A DNA stretch of 64,000 bases from Apteryx mantelli (taxonomy: Eukaryota > Chordata > Aves > Apterygiformes > Apterygidae). This document shows, piece by piece, positions 33,670 to 45,575 of this stretch. Made by a program: the position numbers and the translations under genes. The notes under the pieces are model-generated. The model was not told where the DNA came from and did not search any database. It was given only the letters and a program-made list of their open reading frames with translations. How positions within the stretch are numbered: position 1 is the stretch's first letter; every line of letters begins with the position of its first letter. Location of the stretch: the NCBI RefSeq assembly GCF_036417845.1, contig NC_089994.1, positions 15,580,001 to 15,644,000 on the forward strand. The letters are read 5' to 3'.

Positions 33670-36600
33670 CTGCAGGGAAGAAGAGCACAATGAATGTTAG
33701 GACATAACAGACGAGGCTAGCACAGTTCACAATGTGCTGTTGGCACGGGCTGAGCAGCACATTCAGCCTTGGCAACACCAATGCCTGCAATTTTGCTGAA
33801 CTCGGTTTCCTCAGAGTCTCCTGAGAGACAGGTGCAGAAGACCACAGCATCAGGACCAACTCCATTCCACGCAAACTAAAGTCACCTTGCCCACACTCTC
33901 AGCATCGTTCAGTTCCCCCTCCTAATCCCTGTCTTTCCCAGGTTTGCTGGACAGCCCCAGGTGCTTTGCAACAGGTCTGTTCATCACACTGAGGAAGGCA
34001 CTCCTCCACATAAAGAGCATGACAGCTCAAAGGAGAGGACCGTTGTCAAGTTGCCAAGAAACTGCCTAAAGATGGTTGGCACAGAACTGGACCATTAACC
34101 TCTATCCTCGCACAGACAAGCCTTGTGTAGGCCTTACATTTAAGATGCTTCAACCTTCTGGTCTGCCACATGTGGCTGTTTCTATTTACAGGCTGACTTC
34201 AGCTCAAAGAACTGATGTGACACAGTAAGGTGCCTTTCAGTTCCCACCAATGGCACCCTCCATTTCTCCTTCTGCCCAGCACACCAGCTCAAGGTAAGTG
34301 ACTCTACCCAGATCTCCGTCACTTCACTCTGCAGTGTCCATTCTTTGAAATCTAGCCCTTTCTTTCTTTCTTCCATTCTTGTTTCCCATAAGAATTGTGA
34401 TTGTTTGGGTCTTTTTAGCCCGGATGTTGTTGCTTCTACTGCTATGAATTAAGGCCTATCAGAAGCTAGGGTTTTTTTGGCCAGGACTTCATAGGCAAAA
34501 AAAGCAAGATTAGCTGCTTTCTATATGTGGTTGTAGATGAAAAGCTTAGTTTTTAAATCTCACTTGCAATGGTTGGTACATTTGTGTGAGGTGTTGCAGC
34601 CTAGCTGATGAGTGGAGATCATCACTTGCAATTGTCTCAGCCAGGCCCAGAACACTTTGGAACTGTACTGTACAAAACATTTCAAAAATAATTATTTCCT
34701 TGAATCAACCAGTGGTCAGTCCTGATTTATCCAAAAACAAATTAAAAAAAAAAAAATCCAAACTGCTTCTCTGGCTGCCAAGTCTTAAAAAGACTCACAG
34801 CACACCAGCATGGAGAAGTGCTCTGAGTCCTACGTAACACAGAGCTAGAGCCTAAGTCTGCTGGCTTCAAGGATGTGGTTCTACTTAAGTGAGTAGTGTA
34901 TATTTATATATATACATACAGGCTAAAAATAATGTATCCCTTGGAACGATCAAGCAGGGGATGTGGTAGGTTCTCTGTTGCTAAAGTCTCCACACCAAAA
35001 GTGGCTGTCTTGCTCCAAGGGATGCTCTAGTTAATCATGCACAGCTGAGCATGGGGTGAGACACACAGGGTCTCATTAAAGGAGATGGCTGGCAGCTTCT
35101 GGGCAGGGTTGAAAAGGTCTCTAGGTGGCTGAAAAGCCCTTGGAGTTTTTCCGCTTTGCATGATGCAGAAACTGAATCTGTATGCACTAGAATCACAGCT
35201 GATTTTTCAACAGTTTCACAATCAGTAAGGTATCTCAGGATTGACAAGATCCACTGAAGGTAGCTGAGGATACAGAGAAATTGGCTTGTGCTGCCTCTGT
35301 GATTCACTTCTGCCTTCCCCAGCATCTTCTGGCTGGGACGTACAGGAGCGATGCTGGAGCTGTGGTCCTGTTCCTACTGCCGGTGCTGGGTAAGAGGTGC
35401 CTCGGCATGCACCCTGCCCTGCATGCCATGCAGATCCCAGCGATGCTCACCCGGTCATCCCCTCAGCTGGTGTTAACTGGCAAAGCTGTGTTGACACCAC
35501 TCAATAGCATCAGCTCACACTAGCTGAGGTCTGGTTTTCTGTAGTGGCTTGGGCTTTCTGCCTCAGGGTAAGGCAAAAAATGTCATTGCTTCATCTGAAT
35601 TCTCCAAACTCTTGAATTCTGTGTCCCAAAGCCACAAAGCTGTTTAGTCTTTCCATACTGAAATACCCCAGTATTTTACTACTGCGTTAAACTGAGTAAC
35701 AATGAGTAAAATGGTCAGCCCCTCTGTTTCATCAAATATTTGTTTCATTCTCCCAAAAAGGACAGTCTTTGCGTAGGTCTGGAAAAAAAAAAAAAAAGGT
35801 ATGTTCACCCTCACTCTCAAACACTGGCCAAAAGGCAAAGTTCATTCCTGGATTTCTTTCAACATTCCTGACAGGGAAGGGCAAGGAGCAGCATTTCTGG
35901 TCATAAATAAAACTCTTTTTGCTTCTGAAATGCGAGTTGTTTAGATCAGACAGGCCAAACAGTTCACAAGGGTGCAGAACTCTAGCTTTTAACAGGCTAC
36001 ACATGGCCAGAGCTCTTTCTAAAGACATCTCCTGCGTGAGGAGACATTTGTTTGGGTGCAGGAGTCAAACAGCATGTGCACATGCAGTCATGGGCTCGGC
36101 CAGCAGCAGACAAGCTGGTGTTTTGGGAGGTTCACCTGCAAAGTGATGCAGATTGCTTTAACTGGTGAAGGAAGAAAGGCTGGCAATATGTGTCCCCTCC
36201 TGCAGCAGACTGTTTTTCCTATGTGGAAGAGCAGGAAGAGCAGGAAGTCAATCATCTCTCACACCTCCACTCCTCCAATCTAGCTGAGAAAAGTCACTGG
36301 GTTCACAAGTTCTTGGGGAAAACAAGGAAAAACACACAGAGAGACAGACAAACACACATGCCCCCTCCCTATGCAGGGTCATGACTGTCTGATTACACAT
36401 GCCCCTTTTCCATAGGAAACTAGGCTAAAAATACAGTGCTGATTCTTTCAAAATGCTGCTTAAACAAGGCCAGCTGTAGAAAACACTTTCAAATTTTGCA
36501 GTAGTAGCTAATTGCAGGCTGAAGAGGGTTTTCTCTTGTTTTTTATACTCCTATGGACGTATTTGACATCAGCAAAACTCCAGTTGAGAACCTGCCCTCT

Positions 36601-39600
36601 TTTTACACTGTGTCCACTTAAGGAAAGGTCTTGTCCAAAAAGCTGCAAGTTTTTCTCTGCTTGCAGACAAAGCAAGAAAATTATCATCTCAGTGCTCCTC
36701 TCTTTGAAAAGATCATGCCAGTTCAACAAAAGGTGTTTCCAGCTTTCTCAGATGAAACATTGTATTTGCACAGGGCAGAAAGGTGGACGTTAGTCATAAC
36801 ATGAAGAGCAGACCAAAAGGTATGAATAGCCTTACGGCTCTTACTGGAAAATGTCTGAATGTCCTATTTTTACAGACTAAACAGTGGAAAAGAAGAATGT
36901 CTAAAGCAATAATCCAGGTCTAGTAACATACAGCTAACTGGAGGGCCAGCCTTCGCAAGAGCAATGCACAAATATGCAGTGGTTGTGACCTGTTGCAAAG
37001 GACTTTTGCAACTGCCATCCCAGCTACATGCCTGAATCAGGATCCTACTGAAATTGCACTCTGCCCCGCCAGGCTCCCTCAGTAATTACTTGGGTTGGAC
37101 CCCAGCCAACCTAATCAGCTTCAAACTCTCAGTACAAAGCAACGGTGGCTCTTCAGTACCTGTAAAGTGATAGGGGTGAAAAAAATCAGTAATGCATTTC
37201 ATAGGTGGACACTGCAAACTGGCATCAGCTTCAGACCTGCAGGCTTGGCTTGAATAATTTAGAAAGCTGGGACAATAGCAGAGAGTGTCAAGCCAAAGTC
37301 AGAAACTTCTACACCTGTCAGAGACTATTACAGATTCACACTTATCTACCATGAGTAGGACCATGAGCTGCTGCAAGGTGGGAAACCTTGAAGTCACCTG
37401 GAATTCTGCACATGGAAGATGTAAGTAACCTACAAAGCACAGTCTAAAACTAGAGATCTTCTATAAAACACTGCAGACTGCTCACCAAATAAGCAACTGA
37501 AATTACTTGCAGAGGGAAAGGGTCACTAAACAGTGAGCCCAGGTTTTACAGAGCAGCACTGGACAGGAACTTCAGATGAGGTTTTGTTTTGCCCCCAGTG
37601 CTGTTGCCCCCAGTTCTGAAATGCTTGCTCCTGAATCTCATCTGCAGTTGGGAAGCAAAGAACAGGGGATACAAGCTTTACAAAAGGTTTCTCTTTGGGG
37701 CTGAAATGTTATATGGTTGGCACCTGCCAAAAACTGGCTTTTTGGCAAAAGTTTGACAACAGCTCCTTCCAATTTGTTTCAAGACAAAAACAGAACAAAA
37801 AGGTTCTGCCTCTGTCAAAAAAAAGATAAGTGACTTTTTTTCTTCTTGACAGGGATGGTTGAAAGAAGAGGAACACTGGAGTGCTGAACTTGCTACAGAA
37901 AATGATGATCCTTGGTTCATTTCTAGTGATCACTCTGTGATCTCTAGACATTCACAAATAAGGTCAGTTCCTTTGTTGCCCTGCACCACAGACGGGCCGG
38001 GAGCAGTGCTTGTTGGACACTGCTGAAGGTCACTGAGGGTGAAGAGGAGGAACCCATGTGTCCTTAGACCAGGCTGCCCACAAGTGATCCCTATTTGGGG
38101 TCCATCTATCCAAAGAACAAACCCTATGGTGCTGAAAGGCTACAGCTGAGGTCTGACTAATCTGTCTCCCATAGACTGGAGCTGTGTTGCCACTTACCAG
38201 ATGCTCAACACATAACTGGGCAACTTCTACCATCCTCTGCAGCTCTGTAAAAGTCACCACAACCTTGCAATCTCTACACAGGGAAAGGACGAGTCTGGGT
38301 AGTCCATGAAGTTTGAGGAGGCAAAAGGGAATAGCCAGGGAATCTCTCACTGGAGAGATCAAAGTGAGCCCCAAATGTACACATTATGCCCTCAAAACAG
38401 CCAAGGCAGGGGGAGTAGAATTAAGCAGGAAACGTGCTGGCATTTTTATTTCCTTTCTGGTACATAAATTGTCTCAACCAGCAAAGGGTTAAAGTATTAT
38501 TAAAAAGTTGAAGTGATTTCTTGTTTGGCTGCATTTTTCCCTCTGTCTTAACTCTGATGCCTTTCAGGCATGTAAAGGCCTGGGCAGCTAAGCTCTGCTT
38601 TTTTTCACATAGTATATGGATAAACATACATAAAATAGGTTGCTGAACAGTTATTCAATCTACTGCCACCAAGAGCACTTCCTTCATGCTGACGTAAGTA
38701 TTATGGGGGTCTCCTCACTCTAGGACGGACATGTGCCCTTCAGTTCCATGTCACTGCTTCATTCGTGCCATACGTAACACTTCAGTGGTTGGTTCTTAGA
38801 GGGTTTTTAGACCTCAGAGTTATGAATGACAGCAAAAATCATGTAGTGGACAGAATAACACTTTTTTATTCCTAATAATTATTTAGAGTCAGACTTTGGG
38901 TTTTGCACTGTTAAGATGCTTTTTATTCAGGGCATTTTAAAAGAAAGAAAGGAGATTTACCAATTGGTAAACAAAGGTAAGGCAAAAAAGTGCCATGAAA
39001 CTGGCCTGCAGTACCTTGCATGTTCCCATAACTTCCAAATTCCAGGCAGCAAAGCAACAAAAAAGAAAGGGCCTTAAGGTGACTTGAAAAGTAAAAGAAA
39101 TCCCCAAAAAAACTTTTCCCCAGAGAGCAAGAAGGGCCAGAACAGACTGACTCCTTTTGCTATGGTAATTACATTGAAGGTGCTAAGAGGCTGTGGCATT
39201 AGATCCCTAGAGACTGTACGGGGAAATGGTTTGCCCGGGTCTCAGGGCTACAAACAGGATATAGCTCTCCAAATTCCCAGCTTCTATCTTAGCTAGTGCG
39301 TAAGCAAATCTCTCACCACATTTCCCTACCATGGTAACATGTCAGATCCATGAAAATGTCACTTTAATCAGCTGTTATTTACAGCTATAATGAAAGATCT
39401 GGCTGAGTTACTTGATACACACCTACATTTTCCACTCTAGTTGATAAGAAATATTTGTTTAACAGACCATTTGTTTTCCCAATATCTTCATGTATCGCAC
39501 ATTACAAGTAATTTATACTAGAGCCGGATGAGATTTAATTTGGAAGTGATAACAGTAAATGGCAATCTCAGGCAGAAAGGAGGGCTTTCTCATTTCAAAA

Positions 39601-42600
39601 AAAAAATTATATCCCTCCTGCCTAGATGTCTCTTCTATTTTAAGTGGGATAGGTATACTACTTTGCTCATTTTCCACAATGTTATGTAGGGATGCAGTAG
39701 AGGTTAAACAGCTAGAAGAAACCACCCTAGATATTGTCACATTTTCAGAGTAGATGATGTGATTCCTGTAACTGTTTCCCTTTTTGCCTTTATCGGGAAT
39801 GCTCCCTGAATCAAGATTACGTGCCTGTCCAACCCCAAGACTGTTGCAAAGACAACAGTGCGTATACTTGCACTACCATGTCTCTACTAATTCAACTGAT
39901 AATACAGACTGACGGCAGGTGAAGAGCTGTCCATTTGCATTTCATTTTCTCAGCATCTGGAGATCCTTTGAGGCAAAGGATCCATGCCCACAACGGATGT
40001 TATTACCATGAGACGTAGCTTTGAAATGACCAGGGAGCTGCTTGCAAACAGCTGGCAGCTGGGGTTCCTCTCCGCAGCACACACTCTGGCACACCAATCC
40101 CTGGAGAAACCCTTCTGTCAGGTAGCAATCAATGCTGTGGCCTCCTCTTTGCCAAGGGCCTTGTTTTATGTGCGGGTCTGATACCCCCTTCCTCTGATTG
40201 CCAGGACTGAGCCATTAATCACTGCACAGAGACAGCTCCACTGGAACAGGCCTGAACCAGGATCAGGTTGACCTGCTGAGGAACTGGAGCCCGATCTGCC
40301 CAGAAGGGATCTCTGTCACAGTTTGCAGATGAGGTGAGGCCCTCAGCCAGTCCTCTCTTCCCCCTCCTTCACTGCTGGTGTTGAACCAAGGAAGAAGGTA
40401 GGTGCACATTCAGGATGGGACAGGGCTGAGGCACAGAGAAAAGCCACGTGGGGGTTAGGCCTACGCAAGGCAGCCAGCGCAGAGGCGAACGGCAGGTGTG
40501 TGCCGAAACCATCACCAACCCCTGCTGAGGGAATTCCAGCAAAATCCCACCCTGGAGCTGTGGGAACTGTTCAGAAGTGGATCAGGATGCTGGGCAACAA
40601 ACTCCAACCCCAAGGGGCAGCCATGCTGCAGCACAGGACAGGCACCTCGCTCTCCGCACGCAGCCTGGGGCTTTTCCAGTTACTGGGATGCACATGGGCT
40701 GGGAGACTCAGGACTCCTGCGTCGTGTGAGGGCTACAAGCTGGGTCAAGTTGGGGGTGCTGAGCCTTTCTCCCACCTGTGCTTTCATTGTAGATGTTGGC
40801 AGGTCTGGAAGTTATGGAAACCCTGGAGCCTAGAAACCCGCTGATGGTCCACCCAGTCCCCACAGGATGGCCTCCCCTCCTGGAGCTCTTTCAGTACAGG
40901 ACAAGATGTGGGCTCCATGGCACACAATTTCCCAAAGGGCTCTTCAAAGGACAGCCTGTCAGGAAGAGATATTGTTAATATCACTCATAAATCCAGCAGA
41001 ATTGGTGCACATGTTGACCTGGACCCCGTGGTTGGAGCCATGCCAGCAAAAGCTGTGCCAAGGAGCTAGGTACCCTGCTCTCTCCCTCTACACTTGAGAT
41101 GAAGCTGCAATCTCCTCCCACTGCACAAGTCTGATTCTGGCACGACGCTGTGGTCAAACACAGCAGCTGAACGTAAGTAGAAATCCCCTATGTGGGGGCA
41201 TTCATCTGACAGAAGATGCACTGGGACATAGTCTTGCAGAAGCCAGTGCTCAGTGTGGCAGGGTGAATGCACAAATATTTAGTCTTTCAAATAAAAAGGA
41301 ATTTGTTTCAGTGGCAACAGTGTTGAGAACAGACAAGTCTGCTGCTTCAAGGAAGGCATGATGGATAGTTCCGCAGATGAACGCGATTCTCATTTCCTTT
41401 GATATAAATTAGGAGTGATGCTATTGGATGCAAAGCACTTAGTGCAACAGTAATGAGCTCAAAACTCAGTCCTACTAGCTTATAACGATATCCGAGGACA
41501 GACACAGTGGGGGAAAAACTCTCAGCAGGTCTAGCTCCCTTGATGTCCCATTTCATTCCCTACCCATCTAGCAACTGCTTCTCTGTGAGTATTATTAGAG
41601 AGATGCACTTTGATGTATGCATGTTCCTTTTGGCCCAGAATTACACACAAAGCCTAGAGAATTCAGTAAACCAATCCCTGAGTGCTTAAGAATCAATTCA
41701 ATCATGTTTCAAATTCAAAAGGCAGAGGTAGGTAAAAGTCACCTTTTATTTTCATTAGGATATTTGCATTTAAGCACAAAAGAATTGACAAATCCCCTAC
41801 ATAGACTTTATTTGAAGAAAGTAAAAGCCAATTTCTCTTGCACTGCAAGTAAAATGCAAAAAAAGTCCCTCAATGGTGTTGAACTTGTGGTATTTATGAC
41901 TCTGGCCCTAAATTGCCTTTCATATTTTCTTGGATCCTAAAGCTGTAGCCAAATTGGCTGGTTAAATGTGAATAAATGGTGCATTGTCTTTGAAACAAAG
42001 TCGTGCTTATTAAAGAGAAAAGAGTTTACTTTTTCTGAGTCACAGTTAATCACACGAAGCAGGGGGAACATGGATCTTACACACAAGAAAGTCTTCAATA
42101 AGGGCATGCAATCTAATTTCAGTCTGTATAAGAAGAGCTGTCCTAGATCAGAAAAATTCTTCAACATATTTGTAAAGTTGGAGCAAACTAGCTGACTGAA
42201 AAAGAACACAATTGGGTTCAGACTGGTGTTTTTGATAGGTCTGCAGCAAGGAATAGTACGGAAAACTTCCCACAGATTTGGAATGTTGTTTTCTTCACCT
42301 GACAGCAATTTATTGCAACCATACATACTAGATTTTTTGGTCATTAGTGACTGAGCTTATAGATGTTTTATAGTATTACAGCACAGAAGAATGCAGACTG
42401 TATTCCTGGCTCTGTCACGTTTATAAGCAAAATAAACACTAATATAATAGGCAACTAAAAAAAAGTAAGCCTTGGTTTGCAAATAGTTGCAATTACTGAT
42501 TTGCCAATTCTGCATGCTCTGAGGAAGGGCAGAGTAGTAGAGTTAAACAGGAGCACATTCATAGATTGCATAAGTGCCCATAGATCTGTTAAACAGTAAG

Positions 42601-43035
42601 ATTAAAACTAATTAGACATTGAAATTTAGGAGTACAAAGCAAGCAGAGTTTCCATATTTTTCCTGCTTCCTTAATAATAACAGCTGCAAGCACAGTATTT
42701 GCACAGTGAAATGAAGTGAAACTCTCTATATAGTGAAGTAGAATGAAAATTCCTATTTATTTCATTATTTTGCAGTATACCAAATAGAGTTACAGCATAC
42801 AGTTCTGTGATACAGAATTTGGAAACATCTACAAAGCAAGCTCCTCTGAAATGTGTAAAATGTTCATTTGTGATCAAAATAAATATAACTGGAAAATGTA
42901 ATTTTGCTATACACACGTCATAGAAATAACTTTTTGCTGTAGCAGTCAAGCACTAAAACTCTCAGTCCTAGTAGCCCAAGAGCTGGCATGGGCTTTAGCT
43001 ATGCTATTTCATCTTCGATAGCTAAGAGCTTTCTT

Positions 43036-43061
43036 AGGAGGAGGAGGAGGAGGAGGAGGAG
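43036..43061. repeat. (AGG)n microsatellite
   Basis: Eight to nine uninterrupted AGG units in RFLNA intron 1. Confidence 0.95.
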
Positions 43062-43191
43062 TGGTGGCTGGCTCTCATGTGGAATGGAGGCTGTCACATC
43101 CCTGTTACAGGGCTTTGCAGCCATCTCCACTCCAGCTGTTTTCTGGTCCAGTAAGACTTCATTCATCTTCCTCCCATATTTTATTTTACAG

Positions 43192-43293
43192 ATACACAGC
43201 AACTGCCTGAACCTGCCAAACCAGATGCATGCAGGTAACTCTTTCTACACAAACAGTCCCATCGAAATGGCACGCACACCGAGGCATCTGCAG
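43192..43293 (+). other. Exon-like block antisense to RFLNA intron 1
   Basis: 102 nt with a clear acceptor (TTTTATTTTACAG) and strong donor (CTGCAG|GTAAGA). Only one frame is open throughout, reading IHSNCLNLPNQMHAGNSFY and on to PRHLQ. The peptide is not recognised. It could be an exon of an antisense non-coding RNA or a chance arrangement. Confidence 0.2.
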
Positions 43294-44401
43294 GTAAGAC
43301 TCTGCATCTGAAACCTCCGTGTTAGCAGGTTTGAGATTTGATTTTCCACAATTAACACTGCGCACCCTACCCACTTTATTCTGGTGAGAAGGTCTCATTT
43401 TTTGTGTGTGAAGGTTTTGGCATGTTTGGGAATGAAAGGCAGTTTTCAATAACATGCTAAAATAACCTTAGAACCTGAGAAAGTAAATGAGGGTGTGAAA
43501 AGTCATTGCAAAATGTCTCTACCAGGAAGAAGAAAGTCTTGGAGTTGTCAGTCAATCCATAGGTAGTTAAATCTTTCCCATGGAAAGACTTGTGCTGCAG
43601 ACAGTTTTTATTCTGTATAGAAGCCAATTAACTGTTGAATACACCTACAAATATCTTTTATATGCATTAAAAAATACTTGAAAGATCCCCAGAGAAGAAC
43701 TTTCATCATCCTTTAAAAACCTCTCCCACCCTTGCTTATGCTCTGCATTTTGTGTTTAAAAGCAGCTTTTAAAGCTCAAGGATGGAAATAAACAGAGCAG
43801 AATAACAGTCATCATAAATCTACCCGAATCCTACTCCACAGTCAGCCGCTTCACTGGCACTGTGTCAGGCTAACCAAAATCCATAGTACGGCTGCCAGCC
43901 GTCTGGGCTTGCAAACCGCTGACCCTGCCCTGCTCAGCCATGCAGCACATAACCCTCCACGCAGACCCACGCCACGAAACCCCGCGCCAGCGAAGAGCGG
44001 CGGCACACAACCCTCCCCAGACCGCATCTCCAAAACAACTCCCCGGACGGGCGTCTGCGCCCTGCCCCGAATAACAGGCTGCTTCTTATCCCTAGCAGCA
44101 GGGCTCCAGCAACGTGGCTTCGCCCTCACGGCAAAACAAACAAACGTGGGACGAAGAAGCGTTAAGCGCGGCTGGAAGCCAGGCTCCCCGCGTCGGTCCA
44201 GACAGATACGGCCACAACCTGTATCTACCGGGCAGGACAGTGTCACTGACAAGCCCTTACGCCCTTCTGCTCTTAAGGTAGGCACTGGAGCGTGTTTCAG
44301 AGCTGGGTTTCACTCCCACACCGTTATTAGGGTTCACCCAACCCAATCGCCAACACCTCTGTGAGCATTATCAGAAAGTCCCCAGCTGTCCCCGTGTCAT
44401 C

Positions 44402-44498
44402 GCTGCGTCCCCCCTCGGCGCCCCGGCACGGCCCTGGGCATCCCGACCCAAGGTCGGGATGCCCAGGGCCGTGCCGGGGCGCCGAGGGGGGACGCAGC
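44402..44498. repeat. Perfect 47-bp inverted repeat with 3-nt loop
   Basis: 44402-44448 and 44452-44498 are exact reverse complements, separated only by CAA at 44449-44451. The arms are about 80% GC. It lies 118 bp beyond the exon 1 donor, inside RFLNA intron 1. As RNA this would form an extremely stable hairpin. Such perfection suggests either a recent event or a fold-back artefact of sequencing or assembly. Confidence 0.97.
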
Positions 44499-44560
44499 TG
44501 GGGTGCCTCGTGGCACAGGCTCCCCTCTTGCCCCCCGTGCCGGGGGGTATCTCAGCAGGG

Positions 44561-44598
44561 CCCCCCAGGGGACGAAGCCCCCCAGGGGACGAAGCCCC
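44561..44598. repeat. 17-bp tandem duplication beside the RFLNA exon 1 donor
   Basis: The unit CCAGGGGACGAAGCCCC occurs twice in direct succession (starting 44565 and 44582), 17 bp apart, just inside intron 1 next to the donor at 44615. Confidence 0.85.
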
Positions 44599-44615
44599 TA
44601 GGGTCTGGCTCTTAC

Positions 44616-44831
44616 CACTTTGCCGTCCTTGGCCTCTCGCCGGTGCCCCGGGGCCGGGGGGTCCGCGCCGCCGCTGCCCCCGGCTCGGCCCTCGCCGCCG
44701 CCGGGCGAGAGGGAGTAGAAAGGGGGGCTGGGGCTGGGGGGCAGCCCCGAGTCCGGGCTGTCCAGCAAGCCTTCCCGGCTCTTCTCCTTCAGGCTCTCCT
44801 CCATCCCTTGCAGCTGTAGGTGACCGACCAT
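44616..44831 (-). CDS. RFLNA: RFLNA coding exon 1 with the start codon
   Basis: 216 nt encoding residues 1-72 of refilin A, beginning MVGHLQLQGMEESLKEKSRE. It then carries the DSPDSGLPPSPSPPFYSL motif (residues 24-41). This DSG-plus-serine, proline-rich element is the family's PEST/phosphodegron-like N-terminus, consistent with the short half-life reported for refilins. The start ATG (44831-44829) is chosen because the family begins MVGHL; an upstream in-frame ATG at 44999 would add 56 residues with no family counterpart. The second half (GGGEGRAGGSGG) is low-complexity and poorly conserved. The donor GTG|GTAAGA leaves phase 0, matching exon 2. Total protein 219 residues, close to the human length of about 216. 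Confidence 0.95.
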
Positions 44832-45480
44832 GTCTGGGGGGCAGCGAGGGGGCGGCAGCGGGAGAAAATCCTCCACCGCCTCCCGCCGCCGAGGCAGGGC
44901 AGGGCACGGGCGCCCCGGGGGAGCCCCCGCGGGTCTCGATCGCCGCCAGCAGCCCGCCGGAGCCCGGGCCGAGCCTGCTGCGAGGGGCAGAGGCAGCATC
45001 AGCCGGGCGGCGCCGGCCGCCTTCCCCCCACGCGGCCCCCGCGCGCCGCCCCGGCCGCCCCCCGCCCGGCAGGCGGCCCCCGGGGAAGGGAGGGAGGGAG
45101 GGACGGGGAGGGGAGGAGGAGGAGAGGGGAGGGGAGGGGAGGAAGGGCCCGGTCCCCCGGGGGATGCGGCCGTTTACGTGCGGCGGAGCCCGGGGCGGCC
45201 CCGCCGGCAGGGAGCGCTGGGCGCGGCGGGGCCGGGACCGGGCGGGCCGCGCTGCTCCACACGCCGCCGCCGCCGCCGCCGTCCGCCCGCCCGCCGCCTC
45301 CCGGCGGCCCATTTATCCTGCGAGGGTGGGAGGGAAGCCGGGGAGCGCCCTCCCCTTCCCCCGGCCCCCCAGCTCTGCCCAGGCTCTTCGCGGGCGGGTC
45401 GCGCGCCGAGACCTGAGGCAACCTCCACACGCGGCGCGGCGCGGCGCGGCGTGGCGTCCCCGGCCCTAACGGACCTGTGG
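44832..45480 (-). promoter_or_regulatory. RFLNA: RFLNA promoter / 5' UTR CpG island
   Basis: Very CpG-dense DNA directly upstream of the RFLNA start codon, part of an island of about 43.85-46.0 kb. GC boxes (CCGCCC on the plus strand near 45280-45300) and a weak TATA-like GATAAAT on the minus strand (45317-45311) are visible. A G-rich purine tract lies at 45082-45147 and a GGCGC repeat at about 45430-45455. The transcription start is not determinable. Long open frames on both strands here are GC artefacts. Confidence 0.6.
45082..45147. repeat. G-rich purine tract with quadruplex potential
   Basis: Many runs of three or four G separated by one to three bases on the plus strand (GGGAGGG, GGGGAGGGG pattern), about 250-315 bp upstream of the RFLNA start codon. 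The plus strand is the template strand for RFLNA. Confidence 0.8.
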
Positions 45481-45575
45481 TTTCCTCAGCTCTGATCTTT
45501 CCCTCAGTTCTGTCCGGTTTTTCCCTCAGTTCTGTCCGGTTTTTCCCTCAGTTCTGATTTTTCCCTCAGGTCTGT
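45481..45575. repeat. 22-bp minisatellite, about 3.5 to 4 units
   Basis: The unit TTTCCCTCAGTTCTGTCCGG repeats with CCCTCAG starting at 45501, 45523, 45545 and 45563 (periods 22, 22 and 18). Each unit resembles a splice acceptor on the plus strand. It borders the upstream edge of the RFLNA promoter island. Confidence 0.9.

Larger units (their letters stand above)
33670..44615 (-). other. RFLNA: RFLNA intron 1 (10.9 kb)
   Basis: Phase-0 intron (donor GTG|GTAAGA, acceptor CCCTGCAG). Most of it is CpG-poor and AT-rich with no recognised gene. The last part in plus coordinates (from about 43850) is inside the promoter CpG island. It contains an AGG microsatellite (43036-43061), an exon-like block on the plus strand (43192-43293) and a perfect 47-bp inverted repeat (44402-44498). 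Confidence 0.88.

Noticed and set aside
44832..44999. N-terminal extension of RFLNA from an upstream in-frame ATG at 44999
   Set aside because: The 56 extra residues are Pro/Arg/Ala-rich and have no counterpart in the refilin family, whose members begin MVGHL.
44371..45469. Long overlapping open frames on both strands (313 and 336 codons)
   Set aside because: They are shadows in the RFLNA promoter CpG island; only the 44831-44616 segment matches a known family.
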